Below the pieces are notes generated by a model. That model worked only from the letters and a program-made list of their open reading frames with translations, was not told the DNA's origin and did no database searches. Below, in pieces: positions 1 to 8,966 of a stretch of DNA of 64,000 bases. The position numbers and the translations under genes were made by a program. Location: assembly GCA_009911065.1 (NCBI GenBank), contig QXWR01000024.1:19418-83417 (forward strand). The letters run 5' to 3'. Source of the DNA: Clostridiaceae bacterium. Lineage in GTDB: Bacteria; Bacillota; Clostridia; Lachnospirales; Lachnospiraceae. The number at the start of each line of letters is the position of its first letter. Positions within the stretch are counted from its first letter, which is position 1.

Positions 1-1002
1 GATTTCTCCATAATATCCGGTTACATTTCCTGAGTGAATGTAACCAAGCTTACTTAACATGTCTTGTACTTTGGAAATGGTTTCTCCGTTGTCTCCAAGA
101 CGAAGGCCGTTGGGAATTGCCTCTTCACTGTTAAGAGCGATACGGGTAGATGGTCCTAAGTAACCGTCTACAATCTGGTCGTTTCTGGACTGGAACTGTT
201 TGACTGCCATTACTGTGTCACTGCCGTAATTGCCGTCTGGCTCTGAAGTCATATAACCAAGGAGCTTTAACCTTTTTTGTGCGGCCAGAACCACGTCGCT
301 GGTTTCCCCAAAGGAAAGCATATTTGGTTTTACATCTTCACTGTACAGCAGGTTCATGGTTTTTCTTCCTACTTTGCCGTCCTGGTCCAGAGAATTTACT
401 TCCTGCATTTTTTTCACTGCGGATTCTGTGCTGTCCCCATAATGTCCAGTCACAAGATCTGCAGTGGCCAGATATCCCAGTTCATAAAGGCGCATCTGGA
501 TTCGCCGGATGTCATCTCCTTCGTCATCTTTCTGGGCAGCATAATATTTGGCATCTGGAGACAAAATAGCTTTTAAGGTGTCTGGGCCGATGATTCCATC
601 CTGGGAAAGCTTATTCTGGCGCTGATAGACTTTAACAGCATTCATGGTAACTTCTCCGTACAGGTCTGTAGGATCGTCTGTATCCATAAATCCAAGCCTC
701 ATAAGCTTCTCCTGAAGCTGAGTCACTATAGGATGCTGCATACCTAACCGAAGATAATCCGGAATCGGGTCCGAATATTCTGCCTCAATTCCATCTACTG
801 AGGGAAGAAGCGGACCATCTGGGGACAAAGCCATAACGATCTCGTCAGCCTCTGTGGGAATTAGGGTTTCCTGATCTAAAATAATCTGTGGAATTGTAGT
901 TTCCGGTTGTTCTTCAGTTACGGGTTCCTTTGTACAGCCTGTAAACAGTCCAATGGTTAGAATGGCAGCGCCCAAAAGATACCCAACACGTTTGTTTATC
1001 AA
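1..1002 (-). CDS. Peptidoglycan-binding repeat lipoprotein (3' end outside window)
   Basis: The reverse strand is open from a TTG start at 1002 to the window edge, so the C-terminus is missing. An AGAAGGTG ribosome site lies about six bases before the TTG, and no ATG or GTG fits upstream. The N-terminus is a short hydrophobic signal ending in a lipobox-like LFTGC (Cys23), followed by an acidic linker. At least four repeats of roughly 75 residues follow, each with the pattern Q.rL..LGY... and ..avk.fQ...lDG..G..t, the PG_binding_1 signature. The protein is probably anchored outside the membrane and binds cell wall. A catalytic domain could lie beyond the edge. The family call is sure; the function is not known. 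Confidence 0.8.
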   Translation of the reverse strand, partial: MINKRVGYLLGAAILTIGLFTGCTKEPVTEEQPETTIPQIILDQETLIPTEADEIVMALSPDGPLLPSVDGIEAEYSDPIPDYLRLGMQHPIVTQLQEKLMRLGFMDTDDPTDLYGEVTMNAVKVYQRQNKLSQDGIIGPDTLKAILSPDAKYYAAQKDDEGDDIRRIQMRLYELGYLATADLVTGHYGDSTESAVKKMQEVNSLDQDGKVGRKTMNLLYSEDVKPNMLSFGETSDVVLAAQKRLKLLGYMTSEPDGNYGSDTVMAVKQFQSRNDQIVDGYLGPSTRIALNSEEAIPNGLRLGDNGETISKVQDMLSKLGYIHSGNVTGYYGEI

Positions 1003-1167
1003 AATATCACCTTCTCTTTCTTCTGTCTCCGTTGCTGTGTCGAATACTGTATATTTTAGCACAGATTTAAGGACGATTACAAGAAGAAATTTCACTGGTT
1101 TTTTTCCTGCCTTTATGCTATATTTGGAAGAGTAATTTATGGATGGACAAGAAAGGATTAAATTTGA

Positions 1168-2958
1168 ATGGATAATTGGAAAAAGTACCGACAGAGTATG
1201 GATTTGGCAGTGTGTGCAGGAATTTTATTGTGTGTGCTTATTCAGATTATAAGAACCGGAAATCTGCCAGGTTTGTATCTGGATGCTATTAATCCGGACT
1301 ATATTGCTGTACAGATGTTATTTCCAAGAGAGCATCAAATTCACTGGATGGTGGCCAGACCTTGGCTTTGTCAAGTGTATCATGGCTGTCTCACTGCAGT
1401 TTTTGCCTTTTTATCCATACTTTTGACTGGAACAACAAGTATTTTACAGCATCATATCGTAAATGGAATTACAGCGTCTGTATGTATTATAATTTTATAT
1501 AAATTTCTTGTGTCGAAAATAATCGGTGTGAATCGTTTTCTGGCTGCTGCAGTATCTTTTATGATGGCTACCATGCCTTCGCTGCTAACCATAACGTTTA
1601 CTCAGTATTACATTGAGCTGCCGGAGACCTTGTGTATTTTGCTTTCTCTGGCGTTTTATTATAAGTGGGTGGAAAATTCCGAAAAACAAAACGATTTATT
1701 TTTTAGTTTTTTCACAGCTGGAATTGCTTTTTATGGTTATTTTAACTTCCTATTTTTCCTGCCAGCATTACTGATTGGGACTGGATATCATTGCTGGAAA
1801 GAGAAAAAACCGCTTTTTTTGACAGTTTTACATGGAATGACAGGCTATTTTATGGGGTGTGGGCTGTATTTTATTGGGTATACCCAAATGTGGCTTGCAG
1901 TGACGCACCGGGATTTGGCAGGACAAAAAAGGATGCTGCTTTTGTTTGCAATCCTTTATTATTTGAATCTGTTTGTATTTTCCAGACTTACTAGATGTTC
2001 CAGATGGGAAAAGCCAGGAACAATCAAGTTGATTTGTTTGGCCGGACTTATAGAATCTCCTATAGTGGCATTCTGGATTTACAAGGTTCTTCCTGTATTT
2101 GGAAGATATTCCAGTTCCCTTAATATTGCCGGCGATGCAGGCGGGATAGGACAAAGAATGTTTCACATCCAAAAAGATATGACCGCTATTTTGTCCGGAA
2201 GAGATGGGGAGGCACTGATTTATAAAGATCAAGTGACCAGATGGACCAATTTGTGGTGGATTTTTATTTTGGTTCTTACGATTGTTTTGTTGATTTTTGA
2301 ATTTCGGACAAAAGAGAAAAGCCCTAGAAAATCTTTGTGGAAGTCTATGGTAGGAATCTTGATTCTCTATGTGATTGGTTGTTTTGCTTTTGCTACAAGA
2401 ATGCAGACTCAGCATTTTGTGCCGATTTTATTTTTGTTTGGAATTATTTTGGCTCTTCAGCTGAAGGAGTTCATTTATTATCTTGGAAACTGCAGAATGA
2501 AATCTTTGGCTGTCAGTGTTTTGCTTTTATTTTTTATTTCATTAAATTTAGTAAACAGCAATAAGATTATTGATGAAATACAGGCAACCGGTGGGAGGGG
2601 AGCTTTCACAGACCAGATTAATGAGATTTCTTATGAAGCGTTGGAAAATCATCTGCAAAACAGAAATCAGGTGTATTTGTTTAAAGATTGGGGATTTTTG
2701 TTTGGGTTTAATTATTTGACAAAAAATCAGGTAATGTGTGCCACGGATTTGAATACAGAATTTTTAAGTCAATATGTGGAGCAGGGGTATGATTTGGTGG
2801 CCTGTTACTGGAAAGAAGAGGATACTCCCCTTTATGAAGAATTTTTTGAGGAATGTCAGGAGAATGTGAGTGAAGGCAAGTGGAAGATTGAAAGAGAGAC
2901 AAGATACCAGAGAGACGGGGAGATTGCTTTTTATGTAATGAGTATGATAATGGAATAG
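1168..2958 (+). CDS. Polytopic membrane protein, glycosyltransferase-like layout
   Basis: This is a 596-residue protein with about ten to twelve hydrophobic segments spread over residues 12-490 and a soluble C-terminal tail of about 110 residues. That layout resembles GT-C-type glycosyltransferases or GtrII-like membrane proteins, but I see no diagnostic motif, so no activity is assigned. The ATG follows AAAGGA with a somewhat long gap of about 12 bases. It stands alone: the lipoprotein gene to the left is divergent and a bidirectional terminator closes it on the right. The AT-rich, Phe/Leu/Ile-rich composition is what its membrane character would produce and need not mean transfer. Confidence 0.75.
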   Translation: MDNWKKYRQSMDLAVCAGILLCVLIQIIRTGNLPGLYLDAINPDYIAVQMLFPREHQIHWMVARPWLCQVYHGCLTAVFAFLSILLTGTTSILQHHIVNGITASVCIIILYKFLVSKIIGVNRFLAAAVSFMMATMPSLLTITFTQYYIELPETLCILLSLAFYYKWVENSEKQNDLFFSFFTAGIAFYGYFNFLFFLPALLIGTGYHCWKEKKPLFLTVLHGMTGYFMGCGLYFIGYTQMWLAVTHRDLAGQKRMLLLFAILYYLNLFVFSRLTRCSRWEKPGTIKLICLAGLIESPIVAFWIYKVLPVFGRYSSSLNIAGDAGGIGQRMFHIQKDMTAILSGRDGEALIYKDQVTRWTNLWWIFILVLTIVLLIFEFRTKEKSPRKSLWKSMVGILILYVIGCFAFATRMQTQHFVPILFLFGIILALQLKEFIYYLGNCRMKSLAVSVLLLFFISLNLVNSNKIIDEIQATGGRGAFTDQINEISYEALENHLQNRNQVYLFKDWGFLFGFNYLTKNQVMCATDLNTEFLSQYVEQGYDLVACYWKEEDTPLYEEFFEECQENVSEGKWKIERETRYQRDGEIAFYVMSMIME

Positions 2959-2960
2959 TG

Positions 2961-2997
2961 AAAAGCCATCATAGACATTTGGTTTATGATGGCTTTT
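2961..2997. terminator. Bidirectional intrinsic terminator
   Basis: A 13-bp perfect inverted repeat (AAAAGCCATCATA / TATGATGGCTTTT) with an 11-nt loop lies between two convergent genes. The A-run on one arm and T-run on the other make it usable in both directions. Confidence 0.85.
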
Positions 2998-3017
2998 CCG
3001 GTTTATGAATCATTTGA

Positions 3018-5336
3018 TTAAACTGGATTAGGATAATCAGCAATAACAAATCCAATCCGGGCTTTGTATAAATCTCCGTCTACAAGAATTTCAAAAGTTC
3101 CCCCCTGCAGTTTTGTAAGGCTTTGAGCAATAGAAAGTCCCAGACCACTACCTTCGGTGGTTCTTGACACATCTCCTCTTACAAAACGTTCTGTCAAATC
3201 TTCTGAGCTGACATTTAAAGGATGTTCCGAAACGTTTTTAATGGTAAAATAGGCATATCCATTTTCGCAGGTTACGGTTGTAAATACCCGACTTCGTTCC
3301 ATGGCATATTTAAAGGCGTTGTTGTAGAGATTTTCTAAAACCCGCCACAAATGTCTGCCGTCGGCTTCAATTACAATGTTTTGGTCTGGTAATTCCGGAA
3401 CCAGTTCCAGATTCCTCTCGGAGAATTTCTCTTCAAATTCCCCATTGGTCTGCCAGATCATTTCCACCAAATCCAGACGAACCATCTCAAGCTTTACAGC
3501 CCCTGAGCTGGCCTTGGACGCCTCTAAAAGGTCCTCAGTGAGATTTTTAAGTCTCTGAGATTTCTGATCAAGAATACTTAAATATTCTTGTACTTTTTCA
3601 TTGGGAATGTGTTCCCGTTTCATCAAATCTACATAATTAATAATAGAAGTAAGAGGCGTCTTAATGTCATGGGACACATTGGTAATCAAATCTGCTTTTA
3701 AACGTTCACTTTTTACCTGTTCCTGCAAAGCTCGTTCCAGACCCACTCCAATCTGATTAATTCTGCGGGCAATCTCCAGTTCTTTGCCGGATAAACCGTC
3801 AAATTCCATCTGATAAGAGGTGTCCCCCCCTGCAATTCGTGAAATGGCTTCTGCAATTTTGTCTTCCTGAAGAGAAGATAAAAACAGTTTTTGAAATGTC
3901 AGGTAATCGATTGTCAGTAAAGCGAAAATGAACACAGGCGCTGCCAGTCTGGCTATGGGATATTGTAAACGACGAAGAGCCAGTAAAATAAATCCGGTTC
4001 CCATTACCTGAGCAGCGACAAAAATGAAAAACAAACAAGCCAAACGGTAACTAAAGGTTCGGTGAACAAAATATAAATCTATCGTCTGATATATATGACG
4101 AATCAGGCTGTTGGCCCAAAGCTGTTGGCATTTATACCGGCGCAAAAGGCTAAATGAAGCTGCTATAAAGCAAATGTAAATAATCACAGCTGTCATCATT
4201 CGTTCTGCATACTCCCAGGTGGATTTGGAGGTCAGAAGATGGATGATTCTGTAGCCGATTTTTTCTCCTAAAAACAGAGAAAACAAGGTAAATATAATGG
4301 CCAGAAGGATAAAACATTCTGTATTAATGGTGTCAAAACCATGAAGTGTGGGGACTGTGCTTTCTTTGGTTTTATATCCGCTTACCAAAACCAGGTAATA
4401 TAAGGTGACAATACAACCAATGATGCCAATGATCAGAGCCAAAAGACCTTCCAGGATTCTTCCTCTTAGGTGAAGATACGTTTTTGCCTGTTCTGCATAG
4501 ATATCTTCAGCCGAATAACTGGTATCTACAGCAACCATAATGGAGTAGTAATCGGCATCGGAATGATTGTTTTTTTCCATGGACGTAGTTACATTGACTG
4601 GAATATCGGACAAGTTGGTTCTTACAAATATAGAATTGCTGTCCAAATAATAATAACGTCCCATTTTTACAAGATCTTCCTGAGACAGGTGGCTGGCATT
4701 GGAGTAAATCATCTGATTTTCCGGATCTTCATGATTATCTTCATACACAATATGAAAATAAAAATTTGAAGGATTATCTATCATCTGATAATGGACTTTA
4801 TAATAAATACTAAGACAGTCCAAAACTTCACGTGATAATTCCAAAAGGGACGTATAGGCGTCCCCAGGTCCGGATAATTGTTCTTCTGTTGTGTATGCCC
4901 GCCAGTTGATTCGGTAATCTTTTGCTGTAGCGGCATTGTCATATACAAGAAGATCATTTACAACATCAAAATTTGTGTTTAAATAAAAACCCTGACTTCT
5001 GGCATAGCGGAGCACTTCTTCCAGTGTATAAAGAATCTCTGGTCCGTCTCCTCTTTCCACAGAAAACATTTGGCTGGATAAATCTAAAATTCCATCATTT
5101 TCAAAGGCATCCCGATAAGAAATGTATTGAAAAAGCTGATTTAAGTCCTGTTGAAATTGTTCCATAAACTGTGGCGAATCTTCATACTTTCTGTCCCGCA
5201 GCCAAGATATGCCTGATCCGGATTCTGTATTCAAATATATGAAACTGATTCCGCTGACAGCCAGAACAAGAAATATCATATGCAGCAGGACAGCAATATT
5301 TTTTTGAATCAGCAGAGAACGGTCTTTTAATCTCAT
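3018..5336 (-). CDS. Sensor histidine kinase with large extracytoplasmic domain
   Basis: This 772-residue kinase starts with a membrane segment (about residues 15-35). A soluble region of about 260 residues follows, then a cluster of further membrane segments (about 300-490), a linker, and a HisKA/HATPase core. The phospho-acceptor box is SHDIKTPL, the N box is LYNNAFKYA and the G box is GSGLGLSI, so it looks active. It begins 8 bp after the stop of the response regulator gene and must be co-transcribed with it. The VanS/BaeS-like core predicts autophosphorylation and transfer to that regulator. The extracellular region is not recognised, so the stimulus is unknown. Confidence 0.9.
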   Translation of the reverse strand: MRLKDRSLLIQKNIAVLLHMIFLVLAVSGISFIYLNTESGSGISWLRDRKYEDSPQFMEQFQQDLNQLFQYISYRDAFENDGILDLSSQMFSVERGDGPEILYTLEEVLRYARSQGFYLNTNFDVVNDLLVYDNAATAKDYRINWRAYTTEEQLSGPGDAYTSLLELSREVLDCLSIYYKVHYQMIDNPSNFYFHIVYEDNHEDPENQMIYSNASHLSQEDLVKMGRYYYLDSNSIFVRTNLSDIPVNVTTSMEKNNHSDADYYSIMVAVDTSYSAEDIYAEQAKTYLHLRGRILEGLLALIIGIIGCIVTLYYLVLVSGYKTKESTVPTLHGFDTINTECFILLAIIFTLFSLFLGEKIGYRIIHLLTSKSTWEYAERMMTAVIIYICFIAASFSLLRRYKCQQLWANSLIRHIYQTIDLYFVHRTFSYRLACLFFIFVAAQVMGTGFILLALRRLQYPIARLAAPVFIFALLTIDYLTFQKLFLSSLQEDKIAEAISRIAGGDTSYQMEFDGLSGKELEIARRINQIGVGLERALQEQVKSERLKADLITNVSHDIKTPLTSIINYVDLMKREHIPNEKVQEYLSILDQKSQRLKNLTEDLLEASKASSGAVKLEMVRLDLVEMIWQTNGEFEEKFSERNLELVPELPDQNIVIEADGRHLWRVLENLYNNAFKYAMERSRVFTTVTCENGYAYFTIKNVSEHPLNVSSEDLTERFVRGDVSRTTEGSGLGLSIAQSLTKLQGGTFEILVDGDLYKARIGFVIADYPNPV

Positions 5337-5344
5337 AATGGCTC

Positions 5345-6040
5345 CTACTGTTTTTCAATCTTATAGCCAACGCCCCAAACTACTTTCAAATAACGGGGTT
5401 CTCTGGGATTGATTTCAATCTTTTCCCGAATATGGCGGATATGGACAGCAACTGTATTGTCTGCTCCGATGGCTTCTTCATTCCAGATTTGTTCGTAAAT
5501 CTCATCAATGGAAAAGACTTTTCCTGCATTTTTTACAAGAAGCAGCAGAATATTGTATTCAATGGGAGTTAATTTGATTAAATCATCATCCACCCACACT
5601 TCTTTGGTTTCATCGTTGATGGTAAGTCCTCCGCATTTGAAGGTTTGTTCATTGGCCTGCTGGCTCATATTTCCTAACTGGGTGTAGCGGCGAAGCTGGG
5701 ATTTTACTCTTGCTACCAGTTCTAAGGGGCTGAATGGTTTGGAGAGATAATCATCCGCTCCAATATTAAGTCCCAGGATCTTGTCGGTATCTTCAGATTT
5801 GGCGGAAAGAATAATGATGGGAATGCTGCTGGTTTCCCGAACCTTCAATGTGGTACGGATTCCATCTAATCCAGGCATCATCACATCTACAATCATTAAG
5901 TCTACAGAATCTTTTTCTATGATTTCCAGCGCTTCATAACCATCATAAGCTTTTATAACCTGAAATCCCTCACCAGTCAGATATATATCAATGGCATCTA
6001 CAATCTGCTTATCGTCATCACATACTAAAATTGTCTGCAT
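5345..6040 (-). CDS. OmpR/PhoB-family response regulator
   Basis: This 231-residue protein has a receiver domain (about residues 3-115) with the acidic pocket D8-D9, phospho-acceptor Asp52 in VDVMMPG, Ser79 and Lys101. A winged-helix DNA-binding domain (about 135-230) ends in the usual GVGYKIE motif. It is the first gene of a two-gene unit with the sensor kinase downstream. It is expected to activate or repress targets on phosphorylation. No neighbour reveals what those targets are. Confidence 0.93.
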   Translation of the reverse strand: MQTILVCDDDKQIVDAIDIYLTGEGFQVIKAYDGYEALEIIEKDSVDLMIVDVMMPGLDGIRTTLKVRETSSIPIIILSAKSEDTDKILGLNIGADDYLSKPFSPLELVARVKSQLRRYTQLGNMSQQANEQTFKCGGLTINDETKEVWVDDDLIKLTPIEYNILLLLVKNAGKVFSIDEIYEQIWNEEAIGADNTVAVHIRHIREKIEINPREPRYLKVVWGVGYKIEKQ

Positions 6041-6084
6041 AATTTCCTCACTCCTTTTCTATTTGATACCAGTATACAACAAAA

Positions 6085-6112
6085 GAGGACTTGCCGCAAT
6101 CGGCAAGTCCTC
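6085..6112 (-). terminator. Intrinsic terminator after the phosphotransferase gene
   Basis: A perfect 12-bp stem (GAGGACTTGCCG / CGGCAAGTCCTC) with a 4-nt loop is followed on the minus strand by TTTTGTTG. It closes the kinase gene that stops at 6132. Confidence 0.88.
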
Positions 6113-6131
6113 CTTTGTTAAAAAAATCGGC

Positions 6132-6884
6132 TTATTGATAATCGCAGATGTCTACCCACTTATGAAGCAGATCTGCTTCTTCCGAACGGTGTTTCGTAAG
6201 CTGTGCGGCAGCCACCAAAGGCAGCCACTGCTGAACATAGCGGCGATCTGTATCTGTCTTTTCACAGAACAGTTCCATGTATTTGTCTGCCCTTTCCTGA
6301 TTCTCAAGGCACAGAAGAAGGTAAGTTCTTGCAGCATCTGCACTGGCATTACCTTGGGTCGCATGTACCCAGTCCAGCACATACATCTTACCGTCGTCGG
6401 TAACAATGATATTGTTTGGCTGAAAATCTCCGTGGCAAAGCTTAACATGTTTGGGCATTCCGTCCAGCCTGGTCAGAAGGTCGTAACGATTGACGGAGTT
6501 TAATTCTTTCGCATCAGAGATCTGCCGAATCATCTTGTCTTTCAGTTTGTTCAGTAACGGGCAAATCTTGGAGTGAATTGTCAGCTGCAGGTCAACCATC
6601 TGATTCATGTACTCATCCAGTTTGTCAGGATTTTCATCCATCAGCTGCTGGAGGGTCTTGCCGCTGATGAAATCTTTTGTGATGGACCAGCAGTCGTCTT
6701 CATCAACAGAAACTGACAGGGTGGCCGGGATGTTGATTCCGCCAATCTCTTCGATACGGGCGCTAATCAGCGCTTCGTTCAATACCTCTGCTTTCGGAAA
6801 TCCCTTGCAGAAGGATTTGATTGCTTTGTCACCATCACGGTAGACGCTTTTGGTTGCATTTTTGGATATTAACTCTCTTGCCAT
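6132..6884 (-). CDS. Aminoglycoside phosphotransferase-family kinase
   Basis: This 250-residue protein has the protein-kinase-like phosphotransferase fold of APH/choline kinases. The Brenner motif HGDFQPNN holds the catalytic Asp and the metal-binding Asn. The following VLDW corresponds to the second metal site. It resembles the TIGR02172-type group of clostridial APH-like proteins, for which antibiotic resistance has not been shown. It is a single-gene unit with its own terminator. The substrate could be a sugar, choline-like compound or small metabolite; resistance should not be assumed from the family name. Confidence 0.82.
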   Translation of the reverse strand: MARELISKNATKSVYRDGDKAIKSFCKGFPKAEVLNEALISARIEEIGGINIPATLSVSVDEDDCWSITKDFISGKTLQQLMDENPDKLDEYMNQMVDLQLTIHSKICPLLNKLKDKMIRQISDAKELNSVNRYDLLTRLDGMPKHVKLCHGDFQPNNIIVTDDGKMYVLDWVHATQGNASADAARTYLLLCLENQERADKYMELFCEKTDTDRRYVQQWLPLVAAAQLTKHRSEEADLLHKWVDICDYQ

Positions 6885-7044
6885 ACGTAGCTCTCCTTCC
6901 TATTTTTTGCTAAATAAAAACCAATGGCCGATCAATTTTTATTGTACTACAAACTGCCTGGAATGTCACTTGTTTTTTTGATAAATTTTTAACAAAATTA
7001 TATTCCTACAATTGTGCAGACGTGTAAATAGTCCTATATTGGCT

Positions 7045-8964
7045 TTAAGTAAACCGTAAAATGGCTGTTCCATAGGCAGGAAGGGGTAAATTAATACAGT
7101 AGGGCTGACCGTCACATTCCTGTTTTACTGCCCGGAACACAGGAGGTTTTTCGGATGGCTGATAAAGGCCATGTTTATTGTCTAAGAGTAAAGTGTAGGT
7201 GCCTTTTTTGGGGACGCCTAACTGGTAATCTGGCCGTTCTATGGGAGTAAAGCTGCATACAAACAAAAGACTCTTTTTCAAATCCTTTGCCCGACGCATA
7301 AAGCTGAATATACTGCGATCTCCGTCATTGGCATTGATCCACTGAAATCCTTCCCAGTCTTCATCTGCCTCATACATAGCAGGATATTTGGTGTAAATAT
7401 GAAGAAGATCCCGGACATAAGCCTGAAGGCTTTTGTGTTCGTCTTCTTCTGTCAAATGCCAGTCCAGACTTACTTTCTCATCCCACTCATGGAGCTGACC
7501 GAAATCTTGGCCCATGAACAGGAGCTTTTTGCCGGGATGGCCGAACATAAAGGTATATCCTGCTTTCAGGTTGGCAAATTTGTCCGTATAATAACCAGGC
7601 ATTTTGTTGATCATGGAACATTTTAAGTGGACAACTTCATCATGGGACAGAACAAGAATAAAGTTCTCACTGGTAAAATAAGTAAGTCCAAAGGTCATTT
7701 TGTTGTGATTATATTTGCGGAAATAAGGGTCCAGCTTCATATATTCCAAAAAGTCGTGCATCCAGCCCATGTTCCACTTAAATGTAAATCCAAGTCCGTT
7801 ATCTTCCGGGGCATGGGTGACAGAAGGCCATGCAGTGGATTCTTCTGCAATTACCATAGCACCGTTTCCGCGGGTTTTGACAATGCTGTTTAAGTGGCGG
7901 AAAAATTCGATTGCTTCCAGGTTTTGATTGCCGCCGTATTTGTTGGCAATCCACTGGCCGTCCTTGCGTCCATAATCCAGATAAAGCATGGAAGCCACAG
8001 CGTCTACCCGAAGACCGTCTATATGATATTCTTTAATCCAGTATAAAGCATTGGCAATAAGGAAATTGGATACTTCATGTTTTTCATAATCAAAAACTTT
8101 GGTTCCCCAGTCCGGGTGTTCTCCCTTGCGGGAATCTGCATATTCATATAAAGGTTCTCCGTCAAAATCTGCAAGGCCGTGGGCATCCCGCGGGAAATGA
8201 GCAGGCACCCAGTCAAGAATAACGCCGATTCCTTTCTTATGTAAGTAGTTTACAAAATACATAAACTCCTGGGGAGTTCCATAGCGGGAAGTGGGGGCAT
8301 AGTAACCAGTGACCTGATAACCCCAGGAACCATCAAAGGGATGCTCGGCAATTCCCATTAACTCTACATGGGTATATCCCATAGTTTTTACGTATTCAGC
8401 AAGTTCAAAGGCAGCTTCTTTATACGTATAATACCCTTCCTTTTCCGGACGGTTTTTCTTTTTCCAGGAACCTAGGTGTACTTCATAAATGCTCATGGGA
8501 GATTCTTCAGGAATCTGTTCCCCGCGTTTTTTCATCCAGCTGTCGTCACCCCATTTAAAACCGGAAATGTCACTGGTGATGGAAGCGGTTCCTGGGCGAA
8601 ATTCTGCCTGATACGCATAAGGGTCGGCTTTAAACAAAAGTTTTCCTGCTTTTGTGGTGACAGCATATTTATAAAGCTGACCTGCGGTTAAATCTGGAAT
8701 AAAGCATTCATAAATACCGGAAGTATCTAAAACAGTCATAGGATTTGCTTCCGGGTCCCACTGGTTAAAATCTCCTACCACACTGACAGAGACAGCATGA
8801 GGAGCCCACACGGCAAAATAAAATCCCTCTTTTCCCTTCCATTTTCTAGGATGGGCGCCCAGTTTTTCATAGATTTCATAATGGGTTCCCTGGCCGAACA
8901 GATACCGGTCCATCTCACTGATTAAACCGGTTCCGGTTATTTTTTGATTGTTTTTGCCAGCCAT
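7045..8964 (-). CDS. glgB: 1,4-alpha-glucan branching enzyme
   Basis: This 639-residue enzyme introduces alpha-1,6 branches into glycogen. It has an N-terminal CBM48 domain (about residues 35-125), a GH13 barrel and a C-terminal all-beta domain. The GH13 signatures are visible: LDWVPAHFP, GLRVDAVAS with the nucleophile Asp, EESTAWP with the acid/base Glu, and LSHDEV. Length is normal for bacterial GlgB. It starts 2 bp after the stop of the upstream amylase gene, so the two are translationally linked. The pairing suggests turnover as well as synthesis of storage glucan. No other glg gene is in the window. Confidence 0.96.
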   Translation of the reverse strand: MAGKNNQKITGTGLISEMDRYLFGQGTHYEIYEKLGAHPRKWKGKEGFYFAVWAPHAVSVSVVGDFNQWDPEANPMTVLDTSGIYECFIPDLTAGQLYKYAVTTKAGKLLFKADPYAYQAEFRPGTASITSDISGFKWGDDSWMKKRGEQIPEESPMSIYEVHLGSWKKKNRPEKEGYYTYKEAAFELAEYVKTMGYTHVELMGIAEHPFDGSWGYQVTGYYAPTSRYGTPQEFMYFVNYLHKKGIGVILDWVPAHFPRDAHGLADFDGEPLYEYADSRKGEHPDWGTKVFDYEKHEVSNFLIANALYWIKEYHIDGLRVDAVASMLYLDYGRKDGQWIANKYGGNQNLEAIEFFRHLNSIVKTRGNGAMVIAEESTAWPSVTHAPEDNGLGFTFKWNMGWMHDFLEYMKLDPYFRKYNHNKMTFGLTYFTSENFILVLSHDEVVHLKCSMINKMPGYYTDKFANLKAGYTFMFGHPGKKLLFMGQDFGQLHEWDEKVSLDWHLTEEDEHKSLQAYVRDLLHIYTKYPAMYEADEDWEGFQWINANDGDRSIFSFMRRAKDLKKSLLFVCSFTPIERPDYQLGVPKKGTYTLLLDNKHGLYQPSEKPPVFRAVKQECDGQPYCINLPLPAYGTAILRFT

Positions 8965-8966
8965 AA

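Noticed and set aside
1828..2415. 195-codon open frame on the minus strand inside the polytopic membrane protein gene
   Set aside because: It lies wholly antisense to a well-supported gene, lacks a ribosome site, and its residue mix is that of reversed hydrophobic codons.
6132..6884. Antibiotic-resistance call for the phosphotransferase
   Set aside because: The fold is shared by many non-resistance kinases, the gene is not in a mobile setting, and nothing in the sequence points to aminoglycosides.
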